Of a stretch of DNA of 64,000 nt, positions 36,811 to 47,026 are shown in pieces (positions within the stretch are counted from its first letter, which is position 1; each line of letters opens with the position of its first letter). The notes under the pieces were generated by a model that worked only from the letters and a program-made list of their open reading frames with translations, did no database searches and was not told the DNA's origin. The stretch is from Cryptomeria japonica (taxonomy: Eukaryota; Streptophyta; Pinopsida; Cupressales; Cupressaceae): assembly GCF_030272615.1 (NCBI RefSeq), contig NC_081405.1, positions 605,290,177 to 605,354,176 of the forward strand, in the 5' to 3' direction. Both the position numbers and the translations under genes were made by a program.

Positions 36811-39800
36811 ATGGCTCAAACCCGATCACGATCAAGGCAACGAGAAATAGAAATTGAGGAAGAAGAAGATGAAAATCTCAATGAATTTCAAGAAGCACTT
36901 GGAGGAAATGCAGATGACGAAAACCTGAGTACTCCCACTCCTGCAACAATAGAAAGGGCTCAGCATAACCCTCTCTTTAACAGACTGTTTGACGAAATAC
37001 TCAGGAGTAATGCGGATGCTCACTTCTTAAAACTCGCTCAAGAAGGAGCCAAACTCCCCTCTGACTTTGATCTTGCCCAATTAAGACAAGCATCAGAAAG
37101 ACAAAGTCGCCATGAGGAGGAAAGAGGTAGAAATCACATCAGATATAACATTCCTCGAGGTAACCCACCACCTCCTCCTCCAAATGAAATGGAGATGTTG
37201 CGGCAACAAGTTGAGAATCTCGCCCAACAACTTCATAGTGGTGTTAAGACCAATCAATTCTCACTCAATGACATCTGTCCCTATCCTTTTGATAGGAATC
37301 TTTATATGCCACCCTTTCCACGTGGGTTCGAAACACCCAAATTTGAAAAATATAGAGGAAAGGGGGATCCCCGTGATCATGTCCGAGAATTTCATTCCGC
37401 TTGTCTTGAAGTGGCATATGAAGACACCTACCTAATGCACCTTTTTCCCCAAAGCTTGGGAGGAACAACCACATCATGGTTTTCCCGACTACCAGGTGGC
37501 ATTAGAACATTTGAGGAACTCATCCAGAAGTTCCTATCTCATTACTCTTATAACATTGAACGCGACATCACCATGGCTGATCTATGCAATACCAAACAAA
37601 AACCAGGTGAACTATTCTCAGTATTCCTGCAACGATGGCGCCAAATGTCTAGCAGACGTTCTCTTCAGTTACCTGAACGAGAACTAGTGGAAATTTTCAT
37701 TTCCAACTTAAACGAAGAAATAGAATTTCACTTGGATGTCAAAGACACAGACTCTTTTAACGATATGATCACCAAGGGTTTAAAATGTGAAAGGGCACTC
37801 ATCAAGAAAGGACTCATCAAAATCTTTAATGAACCAAAAGATGGTCCTCGCCCGCGCTTCAATAGTGATAAACCAAACTTCTGGAACAAAAATAAGAATA
37901 TTGTCAACGATGGGGTTGTGGATGCTCGAACTATCCAAAATGCACAACCTGTGGTTCGGTTTGCAGGACAAAATCCTCCACCTCAGAATAACACAAATGT
38001 TCCTTCCAATCAAGGTTGCATCACGTCTCATGATGAACCAAGACCTCGTCAGCAAAAACAAAAACGAACATACACTCCCTTAGGGGAACCCATTGAAACA
38101 GTGTTACGACAACTCATTTCTCAAAATTTGATCACTCTACCTAAGCTATCAAACTATGAGCCTCAGGTCAAACCGGCATGGTGGAGAGATACTGAACACT
38201 GTGAGTTCCATCAAGGAAGAGGACACAAGACAAGTAATTGTCACCGATTGAAAGATCTCATTCAGGATCTTATTGATCGAGGAGAAATTGAAATTGAAGG
38301 ACATGACCCAAAAACAACCAATAATGATCATCTGATGTTCAAAAATCCACTTCCATCACAAGATCAAAGGGATCCTTCCACTTCCAGACGAGGCACTGAT
38401 ACCACTGATTATACGCAGGCTGTGTATAACTACACTGTAAATCACCTGTATGATGCCAGTGAACAAATTGCAACTATCACCTTCAAAAATCCCACCTCAA
38501 ATTGCAATGTTGTTACACGTCGTGGCAAGGTCACCATAAAGGCAGCTCCACAAGGCACCACCTCCATCCCAAAGCAATACAATCTTGTGGAACAATTAGA
38601 CAAAACCCCTGCACTTATATCCATTTTGGAGCTTTTGCGTCTGTCACCCTCTCATAAAACAATCTTGGATCAAGCACTCCAAGAGGCGTCAGTCCCTGCA
38701 AACCTGAACATGGACCAATTTCAAGCCATGGTTGGAAATTTAAAGTCATCACCTTGTCTCACTTTTTCCGAAAGTGACAACTCTTCTTTCCAACAACCTC
38801 ATAATGCTTCGCTACACATTGAAGGCTTTATCAACCAACACAGGATCAAGCAAGTCTTGATCGATAATGGAGCAGGCCTAAACATTTGCACACTACAGGT
38901 TGTCACAGCATTGGGATATGCAATAGAATCAGTGGATCCTCGCAAGAAGATCACCATCAAGGCCTATGATGATGCAAAGCGTTCATCCAAAGGAGCTGTG
39001 GTACTACCAATCCGAGTCGGTCCTGTGGTAAAGCACATAATTTGTCAGGTTCTGGACCTTCCTCTGCCATATAATCTATTATTAGGGAGACCTTGGATAC
39101 ATGCCATGCAAGCTGTTCCATCTACCTACCATCAATGTATCAAGTTCCCACATAACAGTGTAGAGATCACAATCTTGGGTGATGCAAATCCCTTTGCATT
39201 TTGCCATAATATCAGCCATCAACCAAAGATTACCGTTCCTAATAATAGAGAAGCCATTTCCTCCACATCATATATAAATCCCGCCTCTCTTGCCAATTCA
39301 AACACCACTATACCGAAGCAAGAAAAGCTTAAGATGAAGATCACAGAGGAAGGTCCTGGGGAATACAACTTGAGTCAACTCTTTTGTGTGGGACAAATGC
39401 CCACTTCTCCTAGAACACATGGTAAACCACAACAGTTACTCCAAAAACCCATAATCACGCTAGCATGTGCCTTGATGCCTTTCGTCCTTGGAAAGAGTCA
39501 AGAGGAAGAAACACAAGATGAGGACCTAGCGGACTGGATCTATAAAGATCCCATCACCACTGACAAACCGCAAGTTACACTTCCTACGGAACAATATGGC
39601 AAAGGCCTCCTCATTATGCAAAGAATGGGATATGATGGTCAGAGTGCTTTGGGATACTGCAAACAAGGACGACATGAACCTCTGCTACCAGAATTCAAGC
39701 CCAAAGGTAATACAAGCCTAGGTTTTGAAAAAGAGATCCTTCCTAAACTCAGATTCAAAGGAAAACCTAGCAAACCATTTTGCCCGCCTACTGCAAAGAG

Positions 39801-40200
39801 GACACCTTTCATAATCAAAGCACCATCAAACACTATCCCCACTGCCCCATCGAGGCTCACAAACCCACCACAACCATCTACAATACCAATCATCCCACCA
39901 AACGAACCAGTAATCCCATCAATAACACCAATAGCAGCAGCAACTATATCAGAACCCGCAGCAGCATCTATGGCACCAGCCATTCCAACAGAAGTCACTA
40001 AATCAACACTGCCGATACTTCCAGTGACAAATCCTTTAAACCCCATCACGGTTCCTGTAGCACCGATCACTACAAAGATACATAAACCAATCACACTTGC
40101 CGTGTTTAACTCCAAAGACATCCTAGTATGGTATAGCAATCGGATGCTGGAGAGTGATTCAGAGACCAACTCACATGAGTGGGAATTTGATTCTGTATAG
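36811..40200 (+). CDS. Gag-protease polyprotein of the Tat-like element, with G-patch segment
   Basis: About 1129 residues from ATG 36811 (MAQTRSRSRQREIEIEEEED); the frame is open from 36706, but the later ATG sits in the better context AACAAAATGG. The retrotransposon gag domain is at about 170-260 (RGFETPKFEKYRGKGDPRDH, WFSRLPGGIRTFEELIQKF). A C-x2-H-x4-H-x4-C motif, CEFHQGRGHKTSNC, is at about 463. The aspartic protease has LIDNGAGLN at about 682 and LLLGRPWIH at about 756. A glycine-patch-like segment follows at about 928 (KGLLIMQRMGYDGQSALG), then a Pro/Thr/Ile-rich linker from about 990 to 1090. It ends at TAG 40198-40200, but the same frame continues beyond. This is the only intact long ORF in the window. 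Gag forms the particle and the protease processes it. Confidence 0.9.
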   Translation: MAQTRSRSRQREIEIEEEEDENLNEFQEALGGNADDENLSTPTPATIERAQHNPLFNRLFDEILRSNADAHFLKLAQEGAKLPSDFDLAQLRQASERQSRHEEERGRNHIRYNIPRGNPPPPPPNEMEMLRQQVENLAQQLHSGVKTNQFSLNDICPYPFDRNLYMPPFPRGFETPKFEKYRGKGDPRDHVREFHSACLEVAYEDTYLMHLFPQSLGGTTTSWFSRLPGGIRTFEELIQKFLSHYSYNIERDITMADLCNTKQKPGELFSVFLQRWRQMSSRRSLQLPERELVEIFISNLNEEIEFHLDVKDTDSFNDMITKGLKCERALIKKGLIKIFNEPKDGPRPRFNSDKPNFWNKNKNIVNDGVVDARTIQNAQPVVRFAGQNPPPQNNTNVPSNQGCITSHDEPRPRQQKQKRTYTPLGEPIETVLRQLISQNLITLPKLSNYEPQVKPAWWRDTEHCEFHQGRGHKTSNCHRLKDLIQDLIDRGEIEIEGHDPKTTNNDHLMFKNPLPSQDQRDPSTSRRGTDTTDYTQAVYNYTVNHLYDASEQIATITFKNPTSNCNVVTRRGKVTIKAAPQGTTSIPKQYNLVEQLDKTPALISILELLRLSPSHKTILDQALQEASVPANLNMDQFQAMVGNLKSSPCLTFSESDNSSFQQPHNASLHIEGFINQHRIKQVLIDNGAGLNICTLQVVTALGYAIESVDPRKKITIKAYDDAKRSSKGAVVLPIRVGPVVKHIICQVLDLPLPYNLLLGRPWIHAMQAVPSTYHQCIKFPHNSVEITILGDANPFAFCHNISHQPKITVPNNREAISSTSYINPASLANSNTTIPKQEKLKMKITEEGPGEYNLSQLFCVGQMPTSPRTHGKPQQLLQKPIITLACALMPFVLGKSQEEETQDEDLADWIYKDPITTDKPQVTLPTEQYGKGLLIMQRMGYDGQSALGYCKQGRHEPLLPEFKPKGNTSLGFEKEILPKLRFKGKPSKPFCPPTAKRTPFIIKAPSNTIPTAPSRLTNPPQPSTIPIIPPNEPVIPSITPIAAATISEPAAASMAPAIPTEVTKSTLPILPVTNPLNPITVPVAPITTKIHKPITLAVFNSKDILVWYSNRMLESDSETNSHEWEFDSV

Positions 40201-40929
40201 CTTAACACTTCAGATGAGAAAGACACATCACCACCTCCGCCCCGCAAAGACATCCCTATTTACAGAGAAGCACAGATAAAGACCACTTGGGTACCTGAGC
40301 TGGAAACATCTTCCACAGACCCTACGTCTCATCCTATGCCTGATTCTGACAGGGAGAGTACCATCAACGACCTTCACCACACTGTCTTAACCCTCACTGA
40401 TACATCTAACGAACTTAACCTGATCGATGATGTAATGCCCATTATCCACCCTGAACTTATCAAATGGAACCAATCAAATCCTCCATGTCTTGACCTCTTC
40501 CAAAACGATGAGGCTATCATTGACTTTTTGGAATTAAGGGATAATCTACCAAGCGGGGATCACAAAGCTGGATTCGCCATTCAACTTAATAGTGCAACAT
40601 ACTTCGGGGCGGATGCCAAACCTTTCAGCTGCAAAAACATAACAATAAAACATGGATCTTCCAGTGAAAACCACACTATGGCGCTGTTTGATCCGACAAA
40701 AGTAAAAAGAAAGAGCGTATCCAACGGTGAAAACCTCTCTGAGGTGCCTGAGGATGAAGGGTTTGACATTCTCCCTGCTAGTACACAACAGGAACGATCC
40801 ACAATTCTTATCGAGGAAACCAATGAATACAATGTGGGGACTCTTGAAAATCCTCATATTATACATCTGGCATCTCTTCTCACTCCAGAGGAACAACCTA
40901 AATTTATAGAGTTCTTCCAGCAGCGTCAG
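40201..40929 (+). pseudogene. Start of the Tat-like pol region, truncated before RT
   Basis: Same frame as gag after one TAG stop. It reads to EEQPKFIEFFQQRQ, the segment that usually leads into the RT domain, and then joins LTR sequence at 40930. In Ogre-like elements a stop and an intron separate gag-pro from pol, so the TAG may be natural. RT, RNase H and integrase are gone. Confidence 0.75.
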
Positions 40930-41751
40930 ATTCAACCCTCCCACATGGTTAAAACATTTGTTTTGACTCAACCTCTACCCAACCCAAGGGTCTCATCAAG
41001 CCTTTAATGCTTTGACCATGATTATCTCTTAATCATTTGCACAAAGGTTTAATCCTTGGATTAACTCCTAATCCAGTGGGTAATCCTAATTTAGGCTTGA
41101 CCCTTAGCCTTTAGATAACCATGAGGTCTTCTCAGGCCTTTAATGCCTCCAACCTCTTCTCTCAACCCAATCTTGTGTTGACACTTGTCACTATTTTATT
41201 GGTGTCAATTGTGCACATGGATTCCCAACTTTCAAGCTTGACCCTTGATTAAATCATTCAATCCTGGCCATCCATTGCTCCATTTTTCCTATAAATAGAG
41301 CCCATTCCTTCATAATCCACATCCTGAAAACTTGTATGCATCTAAGCTATAGACATTTTAGAGAGCATTTTAGCATAAGCAATCTAACATCTTGTCTTTT
41401 TGGTTAAAATACATCATTTTAGCATTAGTATTAGCTTTTTATTTCACATTTAGAGCTATACTACAATCTCAATCCTCCATAAGCATCCATAGTGCAAAAA
41501 GCTACTGAGAGCTACACTATTTTGGAACTTGGAGAGGAGAGGAACAAGGGAGAAGAAGCTAAGGCCATGCTAAGAGGCAGTTGGAGATATCTCATTGTCT
41601 TACTTCTTTAGTTAGATTCATTAGCATGTTTTTAGTGTCTCCTTTGGAATGCCTTCATATGTTTTAGTTTTTGATTGATTAACTCTAATGCTTTGTGTGT
41701 TTTGGTGTTCTTTGATCTTAGACTAACTTTGTGCCATTTAGGAGGGCATCA
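40930..41751 (+). repeat. 3' LTR fragment of the Tat-like element (last 822 bp)
   Basis: Matches 33266-34087 base for base except about three positions. The first 616 bp of the LTR are missing. It ends GGAGGGCATCA, followed by the target duplication ATACA. TATA box copy at 41290-41297. Confidence 0.93.
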
Positions 41752-41756
41752 ATACA

Positions 41757-42218
41757 TATACATATATAGAACAAGCAAGTGATAGAGAATCGCGATGACA
41801 CATCCCACTCACAATGAGTGATGTGGAATCATCTCTATCATGAAGACAGTCAAACAATAGTCAAACACATCTCATAAACATCTCATCATATGTAATCATG
41901 AAGTCGGGTTAGCATAATCATAAACATCATCAAAACCATGATAAATCTTATCTATTAATAATCCATCACATAGTGAGCATATAAAATGCATCGAGTACAT
42001 ATATCATCAAATTCACATGATCAATCATGATAGTACCAACATCCATATAGATAATCAAAATAGCATATGTCCAATATTGTCTAACATAAATCATAAGTCA
42101 CTGAAGCATATGAGTAATCATCATCCAAATCATCAAAATATAGTCTAGATAAGTCTATCAAGCATAATATGAAAGTCAACTCTAGTCAGAATAAGTCAAA
42201 TCAAGGGTGGACACTACA
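41757..42218 (-). repeat. 3' LTR of the 4.2-kb-LTR Gypsy element, second part
   Basis: Resumes with TATACATATATAGAACAAGC, which aligns to about 50770-51225. Ends GGGTGGACACTACA. Together with 28921-32649 it gives an LTR of 4191 bp. Confidence 0.92.
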
Positions 42219-42239
42219 TCCTCCCCCCCTTTGCCTAGG
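42219..42239 (-). other. Polypurine tract of the Gypsy element
   Basis: TCCTCCCCCCCTTTGCCTAG on the + strand, an AAAGGGGGGGAGGA tract on the - strand, touching the 3' LTR. It primes plus-strand synthesis. Confidence 0.85.
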
Positions 42240-43530
42240 CTTACTCCTGGAATCCTAAGAACAAATAGGGATATAGCTCTCTCATCTGCACTACATCCTT
42301 CCAAGTAGCCAAAGAATCATCAATCGCATCCCACTAGACCCTTACCTGCTCTACGCTCTGACCTCTGAGAGATATCTCTTTGTGCTAAAGAATGCGCACG
42401 GGCTCCATAGAAAGTTGCCTGTCATCGACCTGTAAAGCATTCCAATCCAACACATGCGAAATATCAAGATGATATAACCTCAAAACTGAAACATGAAAGA
42501 CATCATGGATGTGGGACAAGCTAGGCGGCAAGGCAAGATGATAAGTAACATGACCAATCCGCTCCAAAATCTTGAAAGGTCCAACAAACTGAGGTGCCAA
42601 CTTAGAGCCTTTTCCATAACGGATCGGACTCTTTCACAGGCGAACTCTCAGAAATACCCCGTCACCAATAGAAAACTTCCTGTCCACTCGATGGGCATCC
42701 ACATATTTCTTCTATCTATCCTGAGCAGCCAACAAATGCTCTCTAATGCGAGCCACCTTCTCCTCCATATCCTACAACATCTTTGATCCAATACACACTC
42801 TATCCTCTAAATGATCCCAACTCAAAGGCATGCAACATGGTCTACCATATAATGCCTGATAAGGAGACATACCAATAGAGCTATGTTAACCATTATTGTA
42901 TGCAAAATCAACCAAATAGAGATAATCCTCCCAACGAGATTGTTGATCCATCACGTACATCCTCAACATATCCTCCAAAACCTGATTCACCCTCTTTGTC
43001 TATCCATCTATCTCGGGGTGATAAGCTGAACTAAAGTTCAACTGCATACCCAGATCATGCTGAAGAGCTGTCCAAAATGCTGATGTGAACACTAGATCGC
43101 GATATGATATGATCCACCGAGGAATACCATGCAACCCCACAACTCCGTCGAAGAAAACTCGAGCTACTGTTGCTGCTGTATACAAAGACCTGATCGGAGA
43201 AAAGTGCACTACTTTGGTCAATCTGTCTATAGTGACCATAATAGCATCATGACAAAATGAAGACATGGGCAATCCAACTATAAAATCCATAGATATAATA
43301 TCCCATTTCCATCCTGGAACCAAATGTGACTGTAATAATCCTGCGGGATGTTGATGCTCTGCCTTCACTTGCTGACACTCTAGGCAACATGCCACAAAAT
43401 CTGCAATATCTCTCCTCATACCAGACCAATGATATATCTGTCTCAAATCCGCGTGCATCTTCTTGACACCTGGATGTGCCGAGTAAGGTGCAAGATGTGC
43501 CTCTGACATGATCAAATCTCAAAGACCATC
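42240..43530 (-). pseudogene. Gypsy integrase with C-terminal chromodomain remnant
   Basis: The zinc-binding HHCC region reads HPGVKKMHADLRQIYHWSGM and CCLECQQVKAEH (about 43480-43350). The catalytic core holds WDIISMDFIVGLP (first Asp), then ISYRDLVFTSAFW (second Asp) and the region of the third acidic residue near SSAYHPEIDGQTKRVNQV. The C-terminal part includes APQFVGPFKILERIGHVTYH and LPPSLSHIHDVFHVSVLR (42600-42480). The last segment, EPVRIL to ATWKDVVQMRELYPYLF (42410-42255), resembles the tail of plant chromoviral integrases, which targets integration to chromatin. Several stops (for example near 42999 and 42850) show that it is inactive. Confidence 0.88.
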
Positions 43531-43539
43531 TGATGATGG

Positions 43540-44121
43540 AACATAAATACGTCCTAAATGTCTAAGAAGTCCATCTGATTCCATTGAGTAACCTGCATAT
43601 CTTCCCTCAAGAGCTCTACCTGCAGAAACCTCTGCAATAATCTCCTGATACCATACATCTAAAGGAAGGGCACTAAGAATATAGCTCCTCAAATCCACAC
43701 TAAGAGACAATTCTGAAATCTCATGCCTCCTGCGACTCAATGCATCTACTACCACATTCTCCTTACCTTGAATATATCTCACCTCAAAGTCGTACTCACA
43801 TAAGAACTCCATCCAACACCTCTGCCTAGCATTAAAATTTGGTTGCATGAAGATATACTGCAAACTGTGATGATCACTGTGCAACTCGAGTCTATGTCCA
43901 AGAAGGAAGTGCCTCCATATAACCAAAGCATGAACCACTGTTGCTAACTCAAGATCATGGGTGGGATAATTTTGCTCATGATTCTTAAGTTTATGTGACT
44001 CATATGTAATCACATGACCATCCTGCATCAACACTACTCCTAGACCTTCCAAAGAAGCATCTGTGCACACCACAAAATTCCCCAAAGGATTTGGTGCTGC
44101 TAAAATAGGTGCACCAGTCAA
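43540..44121 (-). pseudogene. Gypsy RNase H domain
   Basis: Reads FVVCTDASLEGLGVVLMQDG (first Asp), LELATVVHALVIWRHFLLGH (Glu), LELHSDHHSLQYIF (Asp) and VVVDALSRR (final Asp). It removes the RNA template during reverse transcription. Open from 44121 to 43519 without a stop, the best preserved part of this pol. Confidence 0.9.
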
Positions 44122-44199
44122 ATGCTCCGTAAGGATCTGAAATGCTATCTCACACTACACTGACCAAACAAACTTCTTCCCTTTTCTCTGAAGAGAAGC

Positions 44200-44982
44200 G
44201 ATAGGATGAGCTATCCTAGAGAAATCCTAAACATATCTATGATAATATCCTGCTAAACCCATGAAACTATGCACCTCTCCCACATTAGTGGGTGATGGCC
44301 AATCAACAATCGCCTGAATCTTCGAGGGATCAACTACAGTACCCTCTCCAGAAATCACATGACCAAGATACCTCACCTCTATCTGGAAGAACTCACACTA
44401 AGCCAAATTGGCGTATAGCTAATTCTCCCTAAGACACTACAAAACCTGCCTCACATGATCCTCATGTTCCTCAACTAATCTTGAATAAATCAAAATATCA
44501 TCCAAAAATACTAATACAAATCTGTCCAAATACAACCTGAATACACCATTCATCAAGCTCATGAAAACCGAAGGTGCATTCGTGAGACCAAAAGGTACCA
44601 CTGTGAACTCATAATGACCATATCTAGTGCGAAAAGTTGTGTGATGAATGTCCATCTTCTGAATCCTGAATTGGTGATACCCGGACTTAAGGTCAATCTT
44701 AGAGAAAATTTTGGCATCCTTAATTTGGTCAAATAAATCATCTATCCAAGGCAAGGGATATCAGTTCTTCACTGTCACCTTATTAAGCTGTCTGTAATCA
44801 ATGCATAGTCGAAGAGATACGTCATTCTTCTTCACAAATAACACAGGTGCACCCCAAGGGGACACACTAGGACGAATAAACCCCTTTGCCAACAAATCCT
44901 CCAACTGAACCCTCAACTCATTCAACTCCTGCGTGGTCATCTGATAGGGAGCTCTAGAAATAGGCTCAACTCCTGGCACCAA
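44200..44982 (-). pseudogene. Gypsy reverse transcriptase domain
   Basis: Begins [40 protein letters not shown] and [16 protein letters not shown] are standard RT blocks. The active site reads [13 protein letters not shown] (about 44530-44480), where FLDD replaces the common YLDD or YMDD and is frequent in plant Gypsy elements. A TGA after KVTVKN (44758-44760) splits the ORF where KNRYPLP is usual, so it is probably CGA changed to TGA. More stops lie near 44436 and 44229. Confidence 0.9.
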
Positions 44983-45162
44983 ATCAATCCTGAAATCTAT
45001 ATCGCACCGAGGGGGAATACCTGGAATCTCACTAGGAAAAAAATCTCCAAACTCTTGAAGAATGGGATGCTACAGTAATAAATCCTCTAAGCTAACTCCC
45101 TCATCCACATCCTTCACTCTAACCGCAAACAACTGGAAACCCTTACGCGCACACCTCTTCAT

Positions 45163-45600
45163 CTACATAGCAGAAATCATGCAAAGAGAGATAGGTCTTT
45201 GAATACCTACAATCTCCACACTCTTCCCACTATCATCCTTCCACTGCACTCTCTTACCTCTACAATCTATCTGTGCTTGGTGAGATCCAAGCCAATCCAT
45301 ACCAAGAACCACATCATAAGATCCCAAAGACATAACACAAAGATCCACAAAAGTATGGCAATCTCTTAAAACTAAAGGACAATTAAGCACAAGAGAATCC
45401 ACTACCACTTTGGATCTTGAAGCTAACTCTACCTGCCACCTATCATCTTGTTTTGCCATAGCAAGCTCGCATCGCTCTACTAGAAAAGGAGAAATAAAAG
45501 AGTCTGACGCTCTAGAATCAAATAACACTGAACAAGAGATACCACCTATCACACTTGATGTCTCTACAATAGTGGCCTAATGCTCAGCCTGATGGTTATC
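45163..45600 (-). pseudogene. Gypsy aspartic protease domain
   Basis: Starts near SVIGGISCSVLFDSRASDSF. The catalytic DSGAS is DSRAS here, a Gly-to-Arg change (GGA to AGA) that should abolish activity. The second conserved block is SYDVVLGMDWLGSHQAQIDC. It lies between gag and RT. Confidence 0.88.
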
Positions 45601-45649
45601 AACTACCACAAAAATGCAATGAGACCTACCTGTATCTCAAACTATAGGC

Positions 45650-46852
45650 TCAAAAGTAGCTGGCTTCTGCTACCCTGACATCTAAGAAGTATGCTGAGGA
45701 GAATGAACGATAATGTGACCTGGCTGTCCACATATGAAGTAATCTCTCTCGACAAATACTCTGCTACCTGGTGTTGTACTCGACTGCTGAACACTACCTA
45801 TACTAGAAGCTGGCTGCGAACTTTGCGCTGGCTGAGAAGGAGTATGTCTCCTATCACGCTAACGATTGTAACTCTTATCAAGCAAAGCTCTTCCCCTTAG
45901 AAAACCTCTTCTTAAACCGCTAACCACTACGGAAAGAAGAAGGATGGCTCCTAGCATATCCTAATGACTATTGTTGTGGTCCTCTCACTATAGATCCTCT
46001 AACAAGTGCACTAACTATCTATCCTCCAGTCGCTCCTCCTGAAGCTAATGAAAGATTCTCCTTCCCTAGTCTTGCCTTCTCCACAGCTGCCTCCAGGGTC
46101 TTGGGTCCGTGCATTTGAACCTCTCCACCAATACGATCATTAAGACCTCTAACAAAGTGTTGAATCAACATCATCTCATCATTTGCATATCTAGCATACT
46201 ATTGAAGCTCAAAGAATCTGCACTCATACTGCTCCACAGTCATCCTCTACTATCTCAAATCGTGGAACTCATCGGCCTTCCTCTACCTCCAATGATCTGA
46301 AATAAATCTAGCACGAAATCGCTCCAAGAATAACTCCCATGATATCATCGCTATGTCCAAATGCAACTTTTGTTCCTCCATGTGCCACCATGTCATTGCA
46401 AAATTACGAAGATGCAAAATCGCACATCTCACCTTGGTGTTACTGCTACACTGATGCATAGCAAAACACCTACCTAGGTCTAATAACCATGTCTCTGCCT
46501 CCATGCCACTGCCTAAGCCATCAAAAGTAGGAGGATGAGTCTTATTCAGATCTTTGATGTGACTAGCTCCAAGCGCCTCCTAATCCACCTCCATTCTCCT
46601 CCTAGGAGAATGCAAACACTCTCTCTCCCGATGCTCTGAATGATGAGATCCCTCCTGCTAGTTCTTCACCTGTCTCAGTCCTAGGCGACCAAGAAGCTCC
46701 TGAAGCACTTTCACCAACTATGGAACTAGATCATCTCTAGGCTGCTCCTGCTCCTATTCCTCATGGTGTGACTCTTCAGAAACCACAGGGTGAGGGTTCC
46801 TACGAGTACCCATGCGACTAGCACGATGACGATCTCTACCCCTAACAGGCAT
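45650..46852 (-). pseudogene. Gypsy gag
   Basis: ATG at 46852 opens MPVRGRDRHRASRMGTRRNP; stops follow at about 46757 and beyond. The gag domain segment at 46504-46283 reads WLLDLGRCFAMHQCSSNTKV and RNFAMTWWHMEEQ. The zinc knuckle near 45745-45715 is damaged, reading YFICGQPGHIIVHSP, with the first and last Cys lost. Many stops are TAG or TGA where CAG, CAA or CGA would be expected. Confidence 0.82.
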
Positions 46853-47010
46853 CTTATCTAAGAAAGTGCAAAGGAAACTATAAGCTAAACATCTATGGGA
46901 ACTTTAACAAGAAAATAAATAGTAGGGATAAAACCATTGGGCTACCCCATGCCAAATGCTAAAATGCACAATGGGCTCAATTGAAACCAGAGTACCTAGT
47001 GTTGAACATG

Positions 47011-47023
47011 GGCTTTGATACCA
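47011..47023 (-). other. Primer binding site (initiator tRNA-Met), Gypsy element
   Basis: TGGTATCAAAGCC on the - strand, three bases inside the 5' LTR. Confidence 0.88.
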
Positions 47024-47026
47024 AGT

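Larger units (their letters stand above)
32650..41751 (+). mobile_element. Young Tat-like Gypsy LTR element, pol and half the 3' LTR deleted
   Basis: Five-base target duplication ATACA at 32645-32649 and 41752-41756, inside the 3' LTR of the surrounding Gypsy element. The 5' LTR is complete (1438 bp). The internal region holds a long leader, a small ORF and a gag-protease ORF, but stops at the start of RT and joins directly to the last 822 bp of the 3' LTR. By eye I find only three differences between the two LTRs over the shared 822 bp, so it is the youngest insertion here. As it stands it cannot make its own RT or integrase. Confidence 0.92.

Noticed and set aside
39639-40253. 204-codon frame on the - strand inside the Tat-like gag
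   Set aside because: Antisense of the Pro/Thr-rich linker of an intact gag ORF; Gly/Val/Ile-rich and without features.
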